From Daldinia sp. FL1419 (Eukaryota > Ascomycota > Sordariomycetes > Xylariales > Hypoxylaceae), in the NCBI GenBank assembly GCA_025201765.1, contig MU623509.1, positions 1 through 63,372 of the forward strand: 63,372 nucleotides of DNA, given 5' to 3'. Every line of letters starts with the position of its first letter. Position 1 is the first letter of the stretch. Under the pieces are notes generated by a model. That model was not told the origin of the DNA and did not search any database. It worked only from the letters and a program-made list of their open reading frames with translations. Below are positions 12,685-25,080 of this stretch, piece by piece. A program made the translations under genes and the position numbers.

Positions 12685-14661
12685 ATGTTCTACACTTTCG
12701 CATCAACGCCATCTAATAGTCGTTCATCGCGACGGAATTCTAAGAGGCCCAAGGTAGCACGAGCGTGTAATTACTGCCGCGTACACCGGGTGCGTTGTGA
12801 TGCCGAATTACCTTGTTCGCGATGCCTTTCCAATAATATAGAGTGCGTCGCTACACCTCCCGGCTCTCAGCCCCTCGGAAGCGCACAAATTTCTCATGAT
12901 GAACCTACACCTACCCAAGAAGTGCCCGTCCAAGAGGTGGCCGATTCGTGTCCGCAGACCCTTTCATCCAGCCCCGCTTCATCAAAACCTGAGGGAATGG
13001 ACTCGACAGTTGGGTTCATGTCCAAGATCAACGCTTTTTGTTCAACCATCTCCCAGTTGTCTTCTGATTCCGTAGGCGACTCGCCACCGCCCCCTTATCC
13101 ATCCCCAGAAGGACAGTCCTTGCTGAACGGAAGTAATGGGCTTACTACTGTATTGTCTCAGTTGCAGGTAGGACGCTTGTTGGATATTTACTGGGCACGA
13201 TGCCATCCTATGAAACCTATTGTGGATCGTGCTCGAGTGGATGCACTTTTTGAAACCCTGTGGAATATTGATGGCTCCGAATTGCTGAGCGTTCCTGTAG
13301 TAGATGGTATTATTGCTCTTTGCTTGAATTACCTCAATAACTCGGGCTTAAATCGCCGTCTACTATGTTTGCGTTTTGAGCAAGGAGACCCTTCTCGAGG
13401 ATACTTCAAACGTTGCCTAGCTGCTACTAGCCAGTACGCTGCTTTTGCGGAGCCATCAATTGAATGCTTACAATGCTACGTTCTTATGACTCTATATCTT
13501 CTTGATGTCGGAGAACACCAACCTGCGTATAATATGATTGGGTTAGCTTTGCGCATCGCCCAAGCGCTTAACTTGCACCATGGACTACCGGATTCTGATC
13601 CAAATGTCAATCTAGCTCAGCGCATCTGGTGGACAATTATCCACCTCAACTTTCGATGTGCACGATTACTGGGACGCCCAGTCGGGCTACAGCTTGCCGA
13701 TACAACCTGTCTGTTACCGCCTATAGACGAATTCCCCTGTCATACTCGAGCGATTTCTCTCACTCGGGTCACGTTAGCTGTGACCGAGGCCATCACTCGA
13801 CATTCGGGTCTTCTAAACGAAGATCGCACCGCGCAAGCCGTATCGCGCGCATCCGCCCTCTCCGCAGAGGTTTACCGACTGCATGAATGGCGAGACCAAC
13901 AGCTACGCCCAGCTCTCGGACGTCCACTCCACGTAGATAGTAAATGGGACGAAAAGGAGTCTTACAGTTGGATTTCCTCCATGGCGGATATGAGTCCGTC
14001 TCGAGCTATAGGCAATGCTTTCCTCGAGCTTCAATACTATGATGAGATTATTGGTTTACATCGACCGTTTATCTGTTTCCCCAATGGATTATTAATTCCA
14101 AAGAGTAATCCTGATAGAGATACTCATGCGACAACATCATTGCAACATGCGATTGCTTCAGTAGACCTCACTCATCGGATCATGTCCATTACCGACGTGC
14201 TCTGCGGTCACGGCGAAATTTGGCAATGGCAGTGGAATGCCCTCCTTACCTTGATTGGTTTTCTTATGGGATATCCGTTTTGCGTATACGCCTCTGCCGC
14301 TCGCCACCATGTCCAGCTAGCTTTAGAGATTTTTAGCGCGGCGGATCCAAGAAATTCAGTAGCTGTTCGAGCGGCAGCTGTGACACGATCGCTTTGCGCC
14401 AAAGTAGACAGTCTGGTGCATATATTGAAGGCTAACGGTGGGCGGCCAGCATCCCCCAATACGGAGAGACAATGCATTATGAAATGGAACAATTCAAACA
14501 CCTCGCCTGATATTTCACATCCAAGTAGCGACGAGCTATGGTCATGGGTAGATAGCACAGACCCTGATGCGTGGTTAACGTATACCGATGGGATTACTGG
14601 GGTTCTGGCTGATTTCCCGAATCTTCCGTTTGGTAATGAAGGCTTTTCCCTCCTTCCTTAA
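12685..14661 (+). CDS. Zn2Cys6 fungal transcription factor, likely cluster regulator
   Basis: A nuclear DNA-binding protein of the GAL4-type binuclear zinc family, 658 residues, apparently intronless. The zinc cluster sits at residues 28-54 as C28-x2-C31-x6-C38-x5-C44-x2-C47-x6-C54. A basic run precedes it (RRNSKRPK, 16-23), which can serve as a nuclear import signal and DNA contact. A proline/serine-rich linker follows to about residue 150. Then comes a middle homology region (Fungal_trans type, about 165-420) with the usual RIWWTIIHLNFRCARLLGRP segment. The C-terminus is acidic and aromatic, a plausible activation tail. Its position between the SDR and the ABC transporter genes suggests it controls this cluster; the binding site is not deducible here. 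Some pathway regulators of this family act as repressors instead. Confidence 0.92.
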   Translation: MFYTFASTPSNSRSSRRNSKRPKVARACNYCRVHRVRCDAELPCSRCLSNNIECVATPPGSQPLGSAQISHDEPTPTQEVPVQEVADSCPQTLSSSPASSKPEGMDSTVGFMSKINAFCSTISQLSSDSVGDSPPPPYPSPEGQSLLNGSNGLTTVLSQLQVGRLLDIYWARCHPMKPIVDRARVDALFETLWNIDGSELLSVPVVDGIIALCLNYLNNSGLNRRLLCLRFEQGDPSRGYFKRCLAATSQYAAFAEPSIECLQCYVLMTLYLLDVGEHQPAYNMIGLALRIAQALNLHHGLPDSDPNVNLAQRIWWTIIHLNFRCARLLGRPVGLQLADTTCLLPPIDEFPCHTRAISLTRVTLAVTEAITRHSGLLNEDRTAQAVSRASALSAEVYRLHEWRDQQLRPALGRPLHVDSKWDEKESYSWISSMADMSPSRAIGNAFLELQYYDEIIGLHRPFICFPNGLLIPKSNPDRDTHATTSLQHAIASVDLTHRIMSITDVLCGHGEIWQWQWNALLTLIGFLMGYPFCVYASAARHHVQLALEIFSAADPRNSVAVRAAAVTRSLCAKVDSLVHILKANGGRPASPNTERQCIMKWNNSNTSPDISHPSSDELWSWVDSTDPDAWLTYTDGITGVLADFPNLPFGNEGFSLLP

Positions 14662-15727
14662 TGCTTCCTGGTAATCTTCAACTTTATCGTCGATGGGCTG
14701 GTCTAAGGTCCAATTTTTATCGGGATCCAGCTCGCTTTAACTCATCATAATAATACCAGATAGGCACCAAATTTTTAAGGAGCTAGTATATTATCGGTAA
14801 GGAACACCAAGACTACGATATCTGGTTCCAGAAGCCCATAATAAATCAGGCTTGAAGCAACAGCTAGGTACTGCTACCTTCGATATTTTAAACGGTTAGA
14901 TAACTGCGCACTCGTCGGTAATACCCCGAGGGCTACGAAATATGCCTGATACGCCACAAAAAAGCAAGGTCTCCCATCTGATCGATAAACTCAAAGGGGC
15001 GATATGGATGCTTCGTTTTGTTGGGTCCTTTGCACATACGACCCAAGATATATTGCGATGATATTTAGTCAGGGTCTAAGTCTGATTGAATGGTAATATG
15101 ACTATAGTCTTATAAGATAATGGTCGGGAACTATTCCTAATAAGACCTGACTCGAGAAACTTGGAACTCATCACTTATTAGACCCAGAATGTTAGACGCA
15201 GAGAATATTCTTCTGGTTTTCTTACACTGGATATTTTGGGTTGAAAAGGGGGCCATAACTCACCAGAACCCGAAAATGGTAATACCTATTTCAGCTAGCT
15301 TCCGGTAGCATGTGGATCTACGAATGTCTCTGGAATGCCGAATATGGATTGGTACAATATAGACCCGCCCTTTACGGAGGCCATTCTTACGCCTCATCCG
15401 GAGTGTATCCATATGAAGCAATCGCACATCCAGAGGTGCGAATGAGACCTACGGGGTGATACTAGAGAAAAAGAGTTTAAGGAAAGGCCTATTGATTTTT
15501 GACCCTAATGAATACCTAATTTTGTGGATATTGTAACTATCAATTTCTAAAAAGGGGAGTATTCTAACCGGAGGGGTAGTTACTGAGAAGGGAAATAAGA
15601 TAATATGGTCAAGTAAAACGATGTTAGCTTCATTAGATGCTGATAATAAAAGCCGCCCTCGTGTCTCGAGGGTAAACCGTTCGGCTTTGCTCTTAGCATA
15701 CTTTCGCCGGAGCAGCAGATCGTTACG
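14662..15727. other. Intergenic region upstream of the ABC transporter
   Basis: A 1.07-kb spacer between two plus-strand genes, with no coding frame. CCGGAG occurs at least three times on the plus strand (about 15399, 15569 and 15709). The same core appears in the NRPS/MFS-B promoter at 42156, so it is a candidate operator, though too short to be compelling. Confidence 0.45.
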
Positions 15728-18700
15728 ATGGGATTTGACTCTTTAGCTCATGAAGAGCCGAAGCTCGAACAACATTACGTCGCTGATGAAAGAAATACGA
15801 TCCATGACTTGGTTCAATCGTTCCTAAGAAATAGTATTAGGCAAAGGAGTGAAAAGCAAAATGTAGTATTTCGAAATCTTACGGTTCGAGGAGCTGGCAT
15901 TGGTGTAAGCAAAACTGACTCCTTTCTACAAGTCTAACTGTGAAAGTTATATAACTAACTTTTACGTAGCACCAGGAAGCTCCAACCGTACTCACAGCCT
16001 TGCTTACTTTGGTTAAGAAATTGAACCCAGCATCGTATTTCTCGAGAGAACCCAACCCGTCACGCACGCTGCTCCATTCGATATCCGGGACGATCCATGG
16101 CGGAGAAACGGTGATGGTCATCGGAAAGCCCGGGAGTGGCTGTACAACATTACTCAAAACTTTAGTAAATATGCGTGAAGAATACCAAGGGGTTGAAGGA
16201 GAAGTATGGTACAGTGGTCGAAGTGCTATGGAAATGAAATCGGATTATCTGGAAGAGTTAGCATATGCCGGTAAGGCCCCTCACGGGAAATATCGTTCTT
16301 TCAACTATTCATAAATTTAACACTCTTAAACCATATACAGGCGAAGACGATATCCATTTCCATAGTCTTACTGTGGGCACAACACTTCGATTTGCACTAA
16401 ACGCGCGAATCCCGATTGACATCCCCGACCGCTCTCAGAAGCTTAATAACGACATACAAACCCTTCTTGACCTTTTCGATCTCTCCCATGTCGCCAATGT
16501 TCCTGTGGGGAACGATTATATTCGAGGCATCAGTGGAGGCCAGCGACATCGTGTGACTTTAGCTGAAGCATTCTGTACTAGAGCTTGGTAGGAAAATTCA
16601 ATCCAGTGTGAGCGAGGCACGACTATTGACCAACTCCTATTAGCGTTATGGCATTTGATAATCCTACTCGTGGCCTTGACTCATCTACTGCGCTCCGGAT
16701 CGCTCGAATGATTCGGGAATACACCATTCAAAGCCAATGTTGTACTATCATGTCTCTATACCAGGCTAGCGATGAGATGGCCAAAATTTTCGATAAAGTA
16801 TTAGTACTAAACGAGGGCCGTGCAGTATATTTCGGGCCTACTAGCGAGTCAAAGCAATATTTCGAAAGCCTCGGATTCGAATGCTCTCCTCAAACGTCAC
16901 TCACGGACTTCCTGACATCTATGTCCGGAGACCCCAAATCTCGTCATGTCCGTTCTGATCATGATGGACGAGCGGTCCCGATCAGTTCTGCCGAATTCGA
17001 ACAGCGATACCGTGAATGTAAGTATTTCACAGAGGAAACATCAGAACTCCCAAATGGGATATCACTATCGCCACCTCGGAAGGGTCGAAGCTTCCAGCTT
17101 CCGCTTTACTGGCAAATATACGAGTGTACTATTCGTCACTATCGTATTCACTTCACTGATAGAAGTACTTGGGTTGCAGAGGCTGTTGGAACCGTAGCTC
17201 AAGCGATAGTACTAGGTACCCTATTTCGAGACCAACAGGCAGTGACTCACGGTATTTATACGAGATCTTCAGCACTGTTTTTCAGCGTTCTTATTATGTG
17301 CCTTCAAGCCACTGCGGAATTTGGAAACACGTTTGCACAAAGACCAATTCTCTTGAAACAGCGCGCACTGTGTTTCTACAGGCCGGGTGCTTACGCACTC
17401 GGACAGATCCTCGCGGATATTCCCTGGAAAGTAATATTCATTTTATATAACTTGCCCATATACTGGATGGTCAACTTTCGGCGGGAGACGGGTCCGTTCT
17501 TCATCTGGGCTTTTACGTTGTGGATCTCACTTGTCTCAATGGGAGTGATGTTTCGCACCATTGCTGTGTTTACGACGACGGCGACGCGAGCCGTTATCCC
17601 AGTGGGAATTCTTATGAACTCGCTAATTATATACACCGGATTTTACATAAACCCACCAGGCATGAAAGTATGGCTTGGATGGTTACGATATCTGACGGTA
17701 CGTCTCAGCTTCTTATTTATGCACCAATCAAGGTATACTTACATCACTAACTAATCCTAGCCGATGTACTATTCTTTCGAATCTGTGATGCTGAATGAGT
17801 TTGTATCGAGGGGATATCGGTGTAGCACACAGGATATAGTTCCACGGGGGCTAGACTATAATGATTCGTCATTCCAAGTCTGTGCAGTGCAAAGTTCTAC
17901 CCCCGGCGACTTGATTCTTTCTGGGCAAAATTATCTCGAGGTGGTTTATGCATTCTTCAAACCTAACCTATGGAGAAATATTGGAATTAATGTTGCTTTT
18001 TTCGTTTTCTTTGCCATTTGCGTCACGTAAGTTTCGCTCACTCTATCCAGGTAATTCATCTAGAAAAGGTGCTAATCGGCTCAGGATCGGAATGGAAAGA
18101 TTCAAAACCCCTGCGGGCTATTTGTCTACTATTTTCTATAGCAAGGGCGTCCTGAAGAATAGGAATCGGAATTCTTCTACAATTCCGGATGAAGAGATGT
18201 CTTCGGGTCAGGATACAGATACAGGTGGAATGACGATCGTGCAGCAGGGTCGAGCTACGACCAGAGAAGCAATACGATCTTCACAACATCATTTCGCCTG
18301 GAAGAATCTATGTCTAGATATAGAAGTGGAAGGAGAGAATCGCCGACTCCTAAGCAACGTCTCCGGTAAGGATCGTTAAACTGATATAAGTCCTTGTTCT
18401 CTAATTGGTGTGTAGGATGGTTGGAACCCGGCGCTATGACTGCACTGATGGGAGTGTCGGGTGCCGGAAAGGTTTGTATCGAACTCCGCACAAATTTTGG
18501 CCGTTTTCTAATAATTTAGACTACGCTTCTAGATACACTCGCTCAAAGGGTTTCCATCGGGGTAGTTACTGGTGGACTATATCTCGATGGCGCACCCCTC
18601 CCCCTATCGATGAACAGACGCTCTGGTTTCGTGCAACAACAAGATGTCCATCTCAATACATCAACCGTCCGAGAAGCACTGCGTCTTACAGCGAGACTGC

Positions 18701-20372
18701 GCCAGCCTGCTTCAATTTCCATTTCCGAAAAGTATGATTACGTCGACTCACTCATTTCCATGCTTGAAATGGACGACGTGTCAGATGCACTGATTGGCAC
18801 CCCCGGAGCAGGACTCAACCTTGAAAAGCGAAAACGGGTGAGCATTGGCGTTGAGCTTGCAGCAAAGCCAGACATTTTGCTTTTTTTAGATGAACCTACA
18901 TCTGGTCTGGATGGGGATTCTGCGTTTTCTATAATTGCTCTGATGCGCAAGCTCGCAGATGCGGGGCAGACCATCTTGTGCACGATCCATCAGCCCTCCT
19001 TTGAGCTTATTGAGCAGTTCGATAACCTTCTTCTTCTCATACCCGGTGGTAAGACGGCGTATTTTGGGACTACGGGGCCGAAGTGTCAAACATTAGTCAA
19101 CTACTTCTCCCGATATACCCGTCCTTGTGGACATACAGAGAACCCGGCTGATTATGTTCTTGACCTTTCAGCGAACGCTCCGGTTGACTGGGCTGAAACG
19201 TGGCTACAGTCACCGGAATATCAAGCCGCCCAGCACCGCCTAGGCGAGATATTGTCAGGAGATACACAATCCAACAATGAGGAAGATGCACATAGCACAA
19301 CTTTCGCCGCACCTCCCCTTGAGCAGATAAGAGTGGTGCTCCATAGAGCCATCTTGAACTATTGGCGAGATCCTGATTATGTACTTGGAAAAGTCCAGTT
19401 GAACATCTGGATGGGTCTCATCAATGGTCTGACATTCCTGCAGTTGTCGAACAGTATGACTGACTCAAGGAATCGCATGTTTTCCATTTTCGTTAGTATC
19501 ATCACGGGGCCGGTACTCGCTCTACAGATTGAGCCACGCTTCATTACTCTGCGTGACCAATTCCTGGCGCGCGAAAAGGAGTCTCATGTTTATCACTGGT
19601 CTGTCTTCTTCTTGAGTGCGGTTGTAGTCGAGATACCCTTCACTCTTATAGGCGGATTAATCTATTGGCTCTTGTGGTATTATATGACTGGGTACTTCTA
19701 TTCATCTGAGCGGGCCGGTTACGCATTCTTGATGTACGAACTATATCACGTTTTTACCGCCAGCGTCGCGCAACTGATATCGTCAATATTCCCAACCGTA
19801 GGGGCCGCCCATATAGCAAACGGCTTCGTTTGGCTTATGATCAACACGTTTAACGGACCTCTGTCGCCGCCTCCGCTAACTCCTAGGGGCTGGCAGTGGT
19901 TTTATAACGTATCCCCGCTCTATTACTTTGTCGAAAGTCTCGCTACAAACGCTATGCACGGACGCGAGATAATGTGTTCTGAATCGGAGATGTCTATCTT
20001 TCGTGCGCCAGTAAATCAGACATGCGGTCAATATGCTGCATCGTTTTTTAATTCCGCGTCAGCTCAAGGCTATTTAATCGATGAAAACGCCACGGGCGAC
20101 TGCGCCTACTGCCCATACGCAAACGGAGACGAATACGTGAGTCTCTCTTTTTTTTTTTGCCCTTCCTTCCAACATACAATTGGTATAAAATAGCTAACGG
20201 AATACTTGATACTGTTCAGGTCAAACAATACGACTTTGACTATAGCAACCGCACCCATAACGTCGGTATATTCATCGGCTTCATATTGTTCAACTATGCT
20301 GTCGCAGCCGTCGCAACATATCTAATATTTATTCACAAGTGGAAAATGCCCAAGATCTTCTCCCGGAAATAA
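15728..20372 (+). CDS. PDR-type (ABCG) ABC transporter
   Basis: A plasma-membrane full-size efflux pump, (NBD-TMD)2, probably exporting the cluster product. Nine exons fit: 15728-15904, 15970-16270, 16341-16587, 16644-17697, 17761-18026, 18085-18365, 18416-18471, 18520-20136 and 20220-20372. All junctions keep frame and yield 1383 residues, close to the family's usual length though the N-terminal extension is short. NBD1 has the PDR-style degenerate Walker A GKPGSGCTT (111-119, Cys117 in place of Lys) and signature ISGGQRHRV. NBD2 has canonical GVSGAGKTT (Lys794), Walker B LLFLDEP (Asp918-Glu919) and the PDR signature LNLEKRKRVSIGVELA. Both halves end in hydrophobic domains with NEF-type motifs. 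The third intron starts GTAGGA, a weaker donor. The asymmetric NBDs are normal for PDR pumps, not decay. Confidence 0.92.
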
Positions 20373-20833
20373 TAGGCTTCCGAGGGAGATTTAGAGCCAC
20401 AACACAGATCATCATACACTAGAGATAAAGATTGGAAGACGGTAGAATAAAAGCAGCGTATTTGATTTCAGCAGTCGCTTGATATACCTAGAGTTAATAG
20501 CATAATCATACATGCTTAGAGATAATTCTTTTATTTTTCTCAATTCTTTCGTACTATCACCTACTCCCCAATAGCCCATTTTATTTAAAATTTATTCTAC
20601 CGCCTAAGGCAAAGCATCATGAGCCTTATACCGTGGCCCAGTTGATGGAGCATTGAGCCAAACCAGGTTTACTTCATGGTCGAAGATGGTTAAATACATT
20701 AGCACACACTCGTAAAAAAGGCCATTATAAGGTAAGGTCACGAGACGGGGAACAACTGCATTTTGATGTAACCCAAGATACCCCTTTTCGCGTGGATGTA
20801 ATATGCAGTGTGACCAGGCATGCGCTTACTATG
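20373..20833. other. Convergent intergenic region, ABC transporter / O-methyltransferase
   Basis: About 460 nt between two converging genes, holding both 3' ends. No gene or repeat seen. Confidence 0.6.
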
Positions 20834-22392
20834 CTAATTTCTCAGCCCAAGGAATTCGAATTCCAGCAACGATTGGAAAGCTCCGGCTTCGGCGCCTGAA
20901 GTGACACCCACGAGCCGAAAGTTTCCAGGACTGGCTTGTTGGAAAAGAGATTCAAATTCGGCGACAGTGCGTTCGTGAGAATTATGCGCTCCGAGCATGA
21001 ACATATCTTCGATCCTGGATTGGATCAGTCAATTAGCATATTAAACGGCAATCAACAAGATAACATAGTAGGCATATTTTATAAACACTCACCGGGGCAT
21101 TTTACTCGCTAAACTGTTCAGCCTCTTTGCGGGCGGACTTGGAATAATTCCCTCGCTAATGAGAACTCTAGCTCCCGGTCCCAATGAGGGAACCAACGAC
21201 GAGAGTATTTTCACAGCGTCCTCATCTTTCCAGTCGTGTAAAATATGTCGGTATATGTAAATGTCGGCTTTGATTGGTTGTGGTTTGAAGAAGTTATATT
21301 CCTCAAACTTGACGCGCGAACTTAAGGACGGATCTTTCGCAATGACATGTCGACCCATCTCTAACGCGGAGAGATTGTTGTCCTGGACTATAAAAGTTGC
21401 ATCGGGCATTAAGGGAGCCAAAGCGTTAAGGACCGTATGGCCGCTAGAACCGCCGACCTTCAAGAAAAAAAAAAAGAAAAAAAAAGTTAGCTTACGAGCG
21501 AAAGACAAAGAAAATGTAATAGTTCCTCAGAATAAACACTTACATCCACGACCGTAACCTTCCCTTTCGATTCCCACGGCCAGGCCGCCCGTAGACGGTC
21601 AACGGACCACAGGGGCGTGTTTACTCGCCCCGCTAAATACTCGTGATATCTCTTGTTCACGGCCTCGTCCTTGTGGAAGTAACTGAACAGCGACTCTTCC
21701 GTGTTGTATGCGAGGTTAAATGCAGCATCAGGGGCGTGTTCTGGGTCGTCACGCTTGAGGATTACTGCGTCCGGTATTTTCATCATTATTTTACCCAGAT
21801 CTTCCCCTCCGAAGCGTACAATCTTTGCCAAGTGCGGATTTTTCACCAATGCGGCCGATGATGCGGAATGCCCGATAACGCCAGGAGATTCTTCAATAAA
21901 CACACCGTTGGCGACTCCGTATCGTACTATCCGAGCTAGTAAAGGTTCTGGGACGCGTACAGCGGCGGCGAGTTCTTGGATTGATATAGATGATCCCAAT
22001 GGTACATGCTCAGGGATCCGCAACCGGGTAATCACGTCGATGTTTACAGTATCCGCGGACTATAAGTAATTTCAAAGACGTGAGTACGCGTTCTAGAGGG
22101 CAGAAGACGATCTATAAGGTGGCTTAATAAAAATTATACTAACCGCCCAAGTTAACGTTAGGATACGCTCTGTTGGACCCTGTACCAACCGTATGAGATC
22201 CTGAGCCGAATCAAGTATCCTATTGCGTACTTCCCGTAATTCATTTCCTTCTGGTGTATCTTCCTGCCGTGAGAAATCACCGAAGCCCGACTCGTCAAGT
22301 GTTGGGGAAGGCAATCCTGCTTCCTGAAGTAGTGATGAAAGCTTCGAAACTTGTTCCGTAATGGACGATGCTAAGCTTTCCACAGAAGACAT
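20834..22392 (-). CDS. Class II SAM-dependent O-methyltransferase
   Basis: A COMT-like enzyme transferring a methyl group from S-adenosylmethionine to a hydroxyl, presumably on the cluster product. Four exons on the minus strand fit: 22392-22144, 22059-21544, 21457-21093 and 21014-20834, giving 436 residues. The N-terminal dimerisation/winged-helix part includes the helix SISIQELAAAVRVPEPLLARIVRYGVANGVF. SAM motif I is VVDVGGSSGH, with Val256 the first residue after the second intron. ILHDW at 327-331 supplies the catalytic His329. The last exon reads IEDMFMLGAHNSHERTVAEFESLF, the usual family tail. The intron before motif I ends in a very long polypyrimidine tract interrupted by single C residues. 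Substrate unknown. Confidence 0.9.
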
Positions 22393-25080
22393 GGTAACAA
22401 CGAGGATATTCTGGTTTTCCTGGAGGGCCGCTATTAATCAATTCCAAATAAGACCACCCTTGGAAGTTTCTGTCAATATATTATCGGTATATAATTTGAG
22501 GGACGTGTCCCGGGACAATGGTCTGATATAGTCCCAAATCACCGAGCCCCTCCGGCCCATCATCCTAGACTAGATCCAAAAAAAAGGGAATATCATCTAT
22601 ATATATTTGTATGCCGTATCATCGTTAATATCCTAGGCACATAGACCTTGACCCCTAGGTTGTCAAAAGGGTGTTAGGCTTGGATTAAGATACTATAATC
22701 TATTTATGATCTGCCTTAGCTTCTAACCTCTCTCTCAATCTCTCGAGATTTTTCGAGCCCCCTTTTATGCTTTCTTGTTCGTCAATCTCTTGCCTGGTCT
22801 AGTACTCCGATTACGAGGCCTCTGGCCTCACAAGTTAGGTACATGAGGTTCCGACAGCACACAGCACCGATACCTGATGTTGGTCTCATGCCTTCTGAAT
22901 GCAGCTTCTCATCCAATCGTTTAGTGCATCCGATACTAACAACCAACGTGTGTTCTCTAACAGGATACTGCCGTGTCATAACATAGGTATTATGCATAAC
23001 AACGCAAGATCTGACCAAATAGGACATCCGAAACTTGCGAATAACTCTCCTTTTGGAATCGCATCCCAGGATTAGGAGAACGCCCCCCCACATGAACCAC
23101 GATAGCTTCCCGCAAACAAAGGTCGGGACATCCCGCATAACGGTCTTTCGTACTTCCTTTTCTGGACGATCTTCAAGCATTACCCAGGCTTTTGCTATCA
23201 TCCGTCCATGTATGACAGGGTTTATATCTTGCAAGATCGGTAATGGAAAGCAAACTTTATAGGTAAGCTTCTGCTTTTCTTAGGAAAATGGAAAACATAG
23301 CGATCTAAACTATTCTATTTGAATTTGCTGCTGTTCTCGGCTTCACCTATATCGCCGAAACGTGCTAAACCCCTTTCGATCTAATCGACTGCATCAATCT
23401 CGGGAACATCTCCTTCCTTATTCTCTGTTCTAGCCCTTGTCTAGCCTTATATTATGCACCTACGGCCGCCGTGCCCGAGCAAGCCTCTAGTCCTACTAAT
23501 CATTCCACGCACTCATACGCTTGGGTTTCTAATAGCGAAATACTTAACCTTGGGTAGATTTTATCAAGAATTACCGCCAAGAGTCTGGATAATAAGCCTA
23601 CCTCTTATCGTATGCTAACGCTATAGCTTAAGTGCACTTTCTTATTAGACCCTTAGCTAAGCCTGTTTTGGCTTTTGTTCGACTATACAAACTTGGCGTA
23701 ACTTCATTAATTCTCCATTTGAAAACTTAACCGCGTCTAGTGAGATATTCAATTTTTCAGATACCGAATATATTGTAAAAAAAAAACAACGCCATAATTG
23801 CAGACCAGCAATTACGCCTTATTTATACCACGTGAAAGAAGACGTGCACCTAAGATGGCATGTATACCTAGGTACAAACCGATTCTACTTAAGTTGTGTT
23901 GCCTCAAAGAGGCAACTTGATCCACCAAACGCATTTGAAGCTTTTAAAATGGTGGATTTGGTGGAGAGATGGATTAGGAGTGGAGTTGTGCCTCAAGAAA
24001 TCCCGAAATAAAGCCACGATGTTAGTGTTTACTAATAGTTTTGGTGGCCACACTAACAGTATGGCTTTGACTATTTGTGGCACTGTTCAACCTTATTGAA
24101 ATTAACCCCTCAAAGTTCCGGCCAATTTCTTTAATAATTCTGTTTCGCGTTGAGGGGTACACACTTCTCCATATAAACGCGTATACAAATCCTTGTACCA
24201 TTGAACCATTACAGAATATATTTTCAACACCAAATTGGGGAGGTTTATATGATATTTACTACTGGTGAGAGCATCACTTTATTACATAATCCACCAATCC
24301 ACTAACCCACATACATCCTGAATTTTGGTGAGTGTAATGCACCCACTACACCAAGACATTTTGGTGGAGAGATGGAATGGATCCCGACCCTGGAATACGA
24401 GAGATAATGACTATCTTAGGTCTACCTAAAGCGACCATCGAAGCTAATGGTAGGAAAGTGATCTACTAGAGCCGATCATCAAAGCCGTTTAGCCTAGGAA
24501 TACATCTATTTTTCTGGCTTGCTATCTTCTCGCGGTATGCATCTTGTAATCCAACAAAGCATTCCGGTAAACCCATTGCAAATGTCTGATATCCCAATAT
24601 GCAAAATGTTCGACCATAAGGGGGGAGGGACAGTAATAAATGGGCCGGGTCGTCACTCGTTACCCTGGTGTAATTTTGGCAAGAAAACGGTTTTTATTCC
24701 GGGTTGTTTCGGCGCTTAAGTTCGTGACTTAATTACACACTTTTTATAGGTACCTAGTTATTTCTGTTGGTATATTCGTCTTGTTCCTATCGTGAACGGG
24801 GTTGATGTTCTTAGAGCCTAGCAAACCAACTCATTATCCAGGGGTTAAGTACAGGGACAGAGGGATAGACAGACCTGGACTGTGCTTTTAGGATGAGGCA
24901 TGTAGCCAGCCAATAAAAGACGACGCAAATTGACAACTGTAAGGCACCAAGTCTGAAAATGACACCCACTGCTACCGACTTCTTAACTTCATTTATCGAT
25001 CTTATTTCGTTTATCCGCTATTGTCTGCGTTGACTGTTTGTGGTATTTTCGTCGGCCTCAGGGTCGTATAAACCGCCATC
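22393..25080. other. Long intergenic region with repeat-like relics
   Basis: A spacer of about 2.7 kb between the divergent O-methyltransferase and MFS-A genes. Short frames (22782-23234 minus, 23896-24099 plus) match nothing I recognise. The stretch 23890-24380 looks like a small degraded element. It has a perfect hairpin (GTTGCCTC-AAA-GAGGCAAC at 23898-23916) and a 17-bp direct repeat TTTGGTGGAGAGATGGA at 23957-23973 and 24360-24376. Inverted ATCCACCAA copies lie between or near these repeats. The last 300 nt or so should be the MFS-A promoter. Confidence 0.5.
23898..23916. repeat. Perfect 8-bp stem hairpin
   Basis: GTTGCCTC and GAGGCAAC separated by AAA. It lies at the left edge of the repeat-like stretch described for 23890-24380. 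Confidence 0.55.

Noticed and set aside
22782..23262. Overlapping frames on both strands, possible transposase relic
   Set aside because: No catalytic motif or terminal repeats could be seen.
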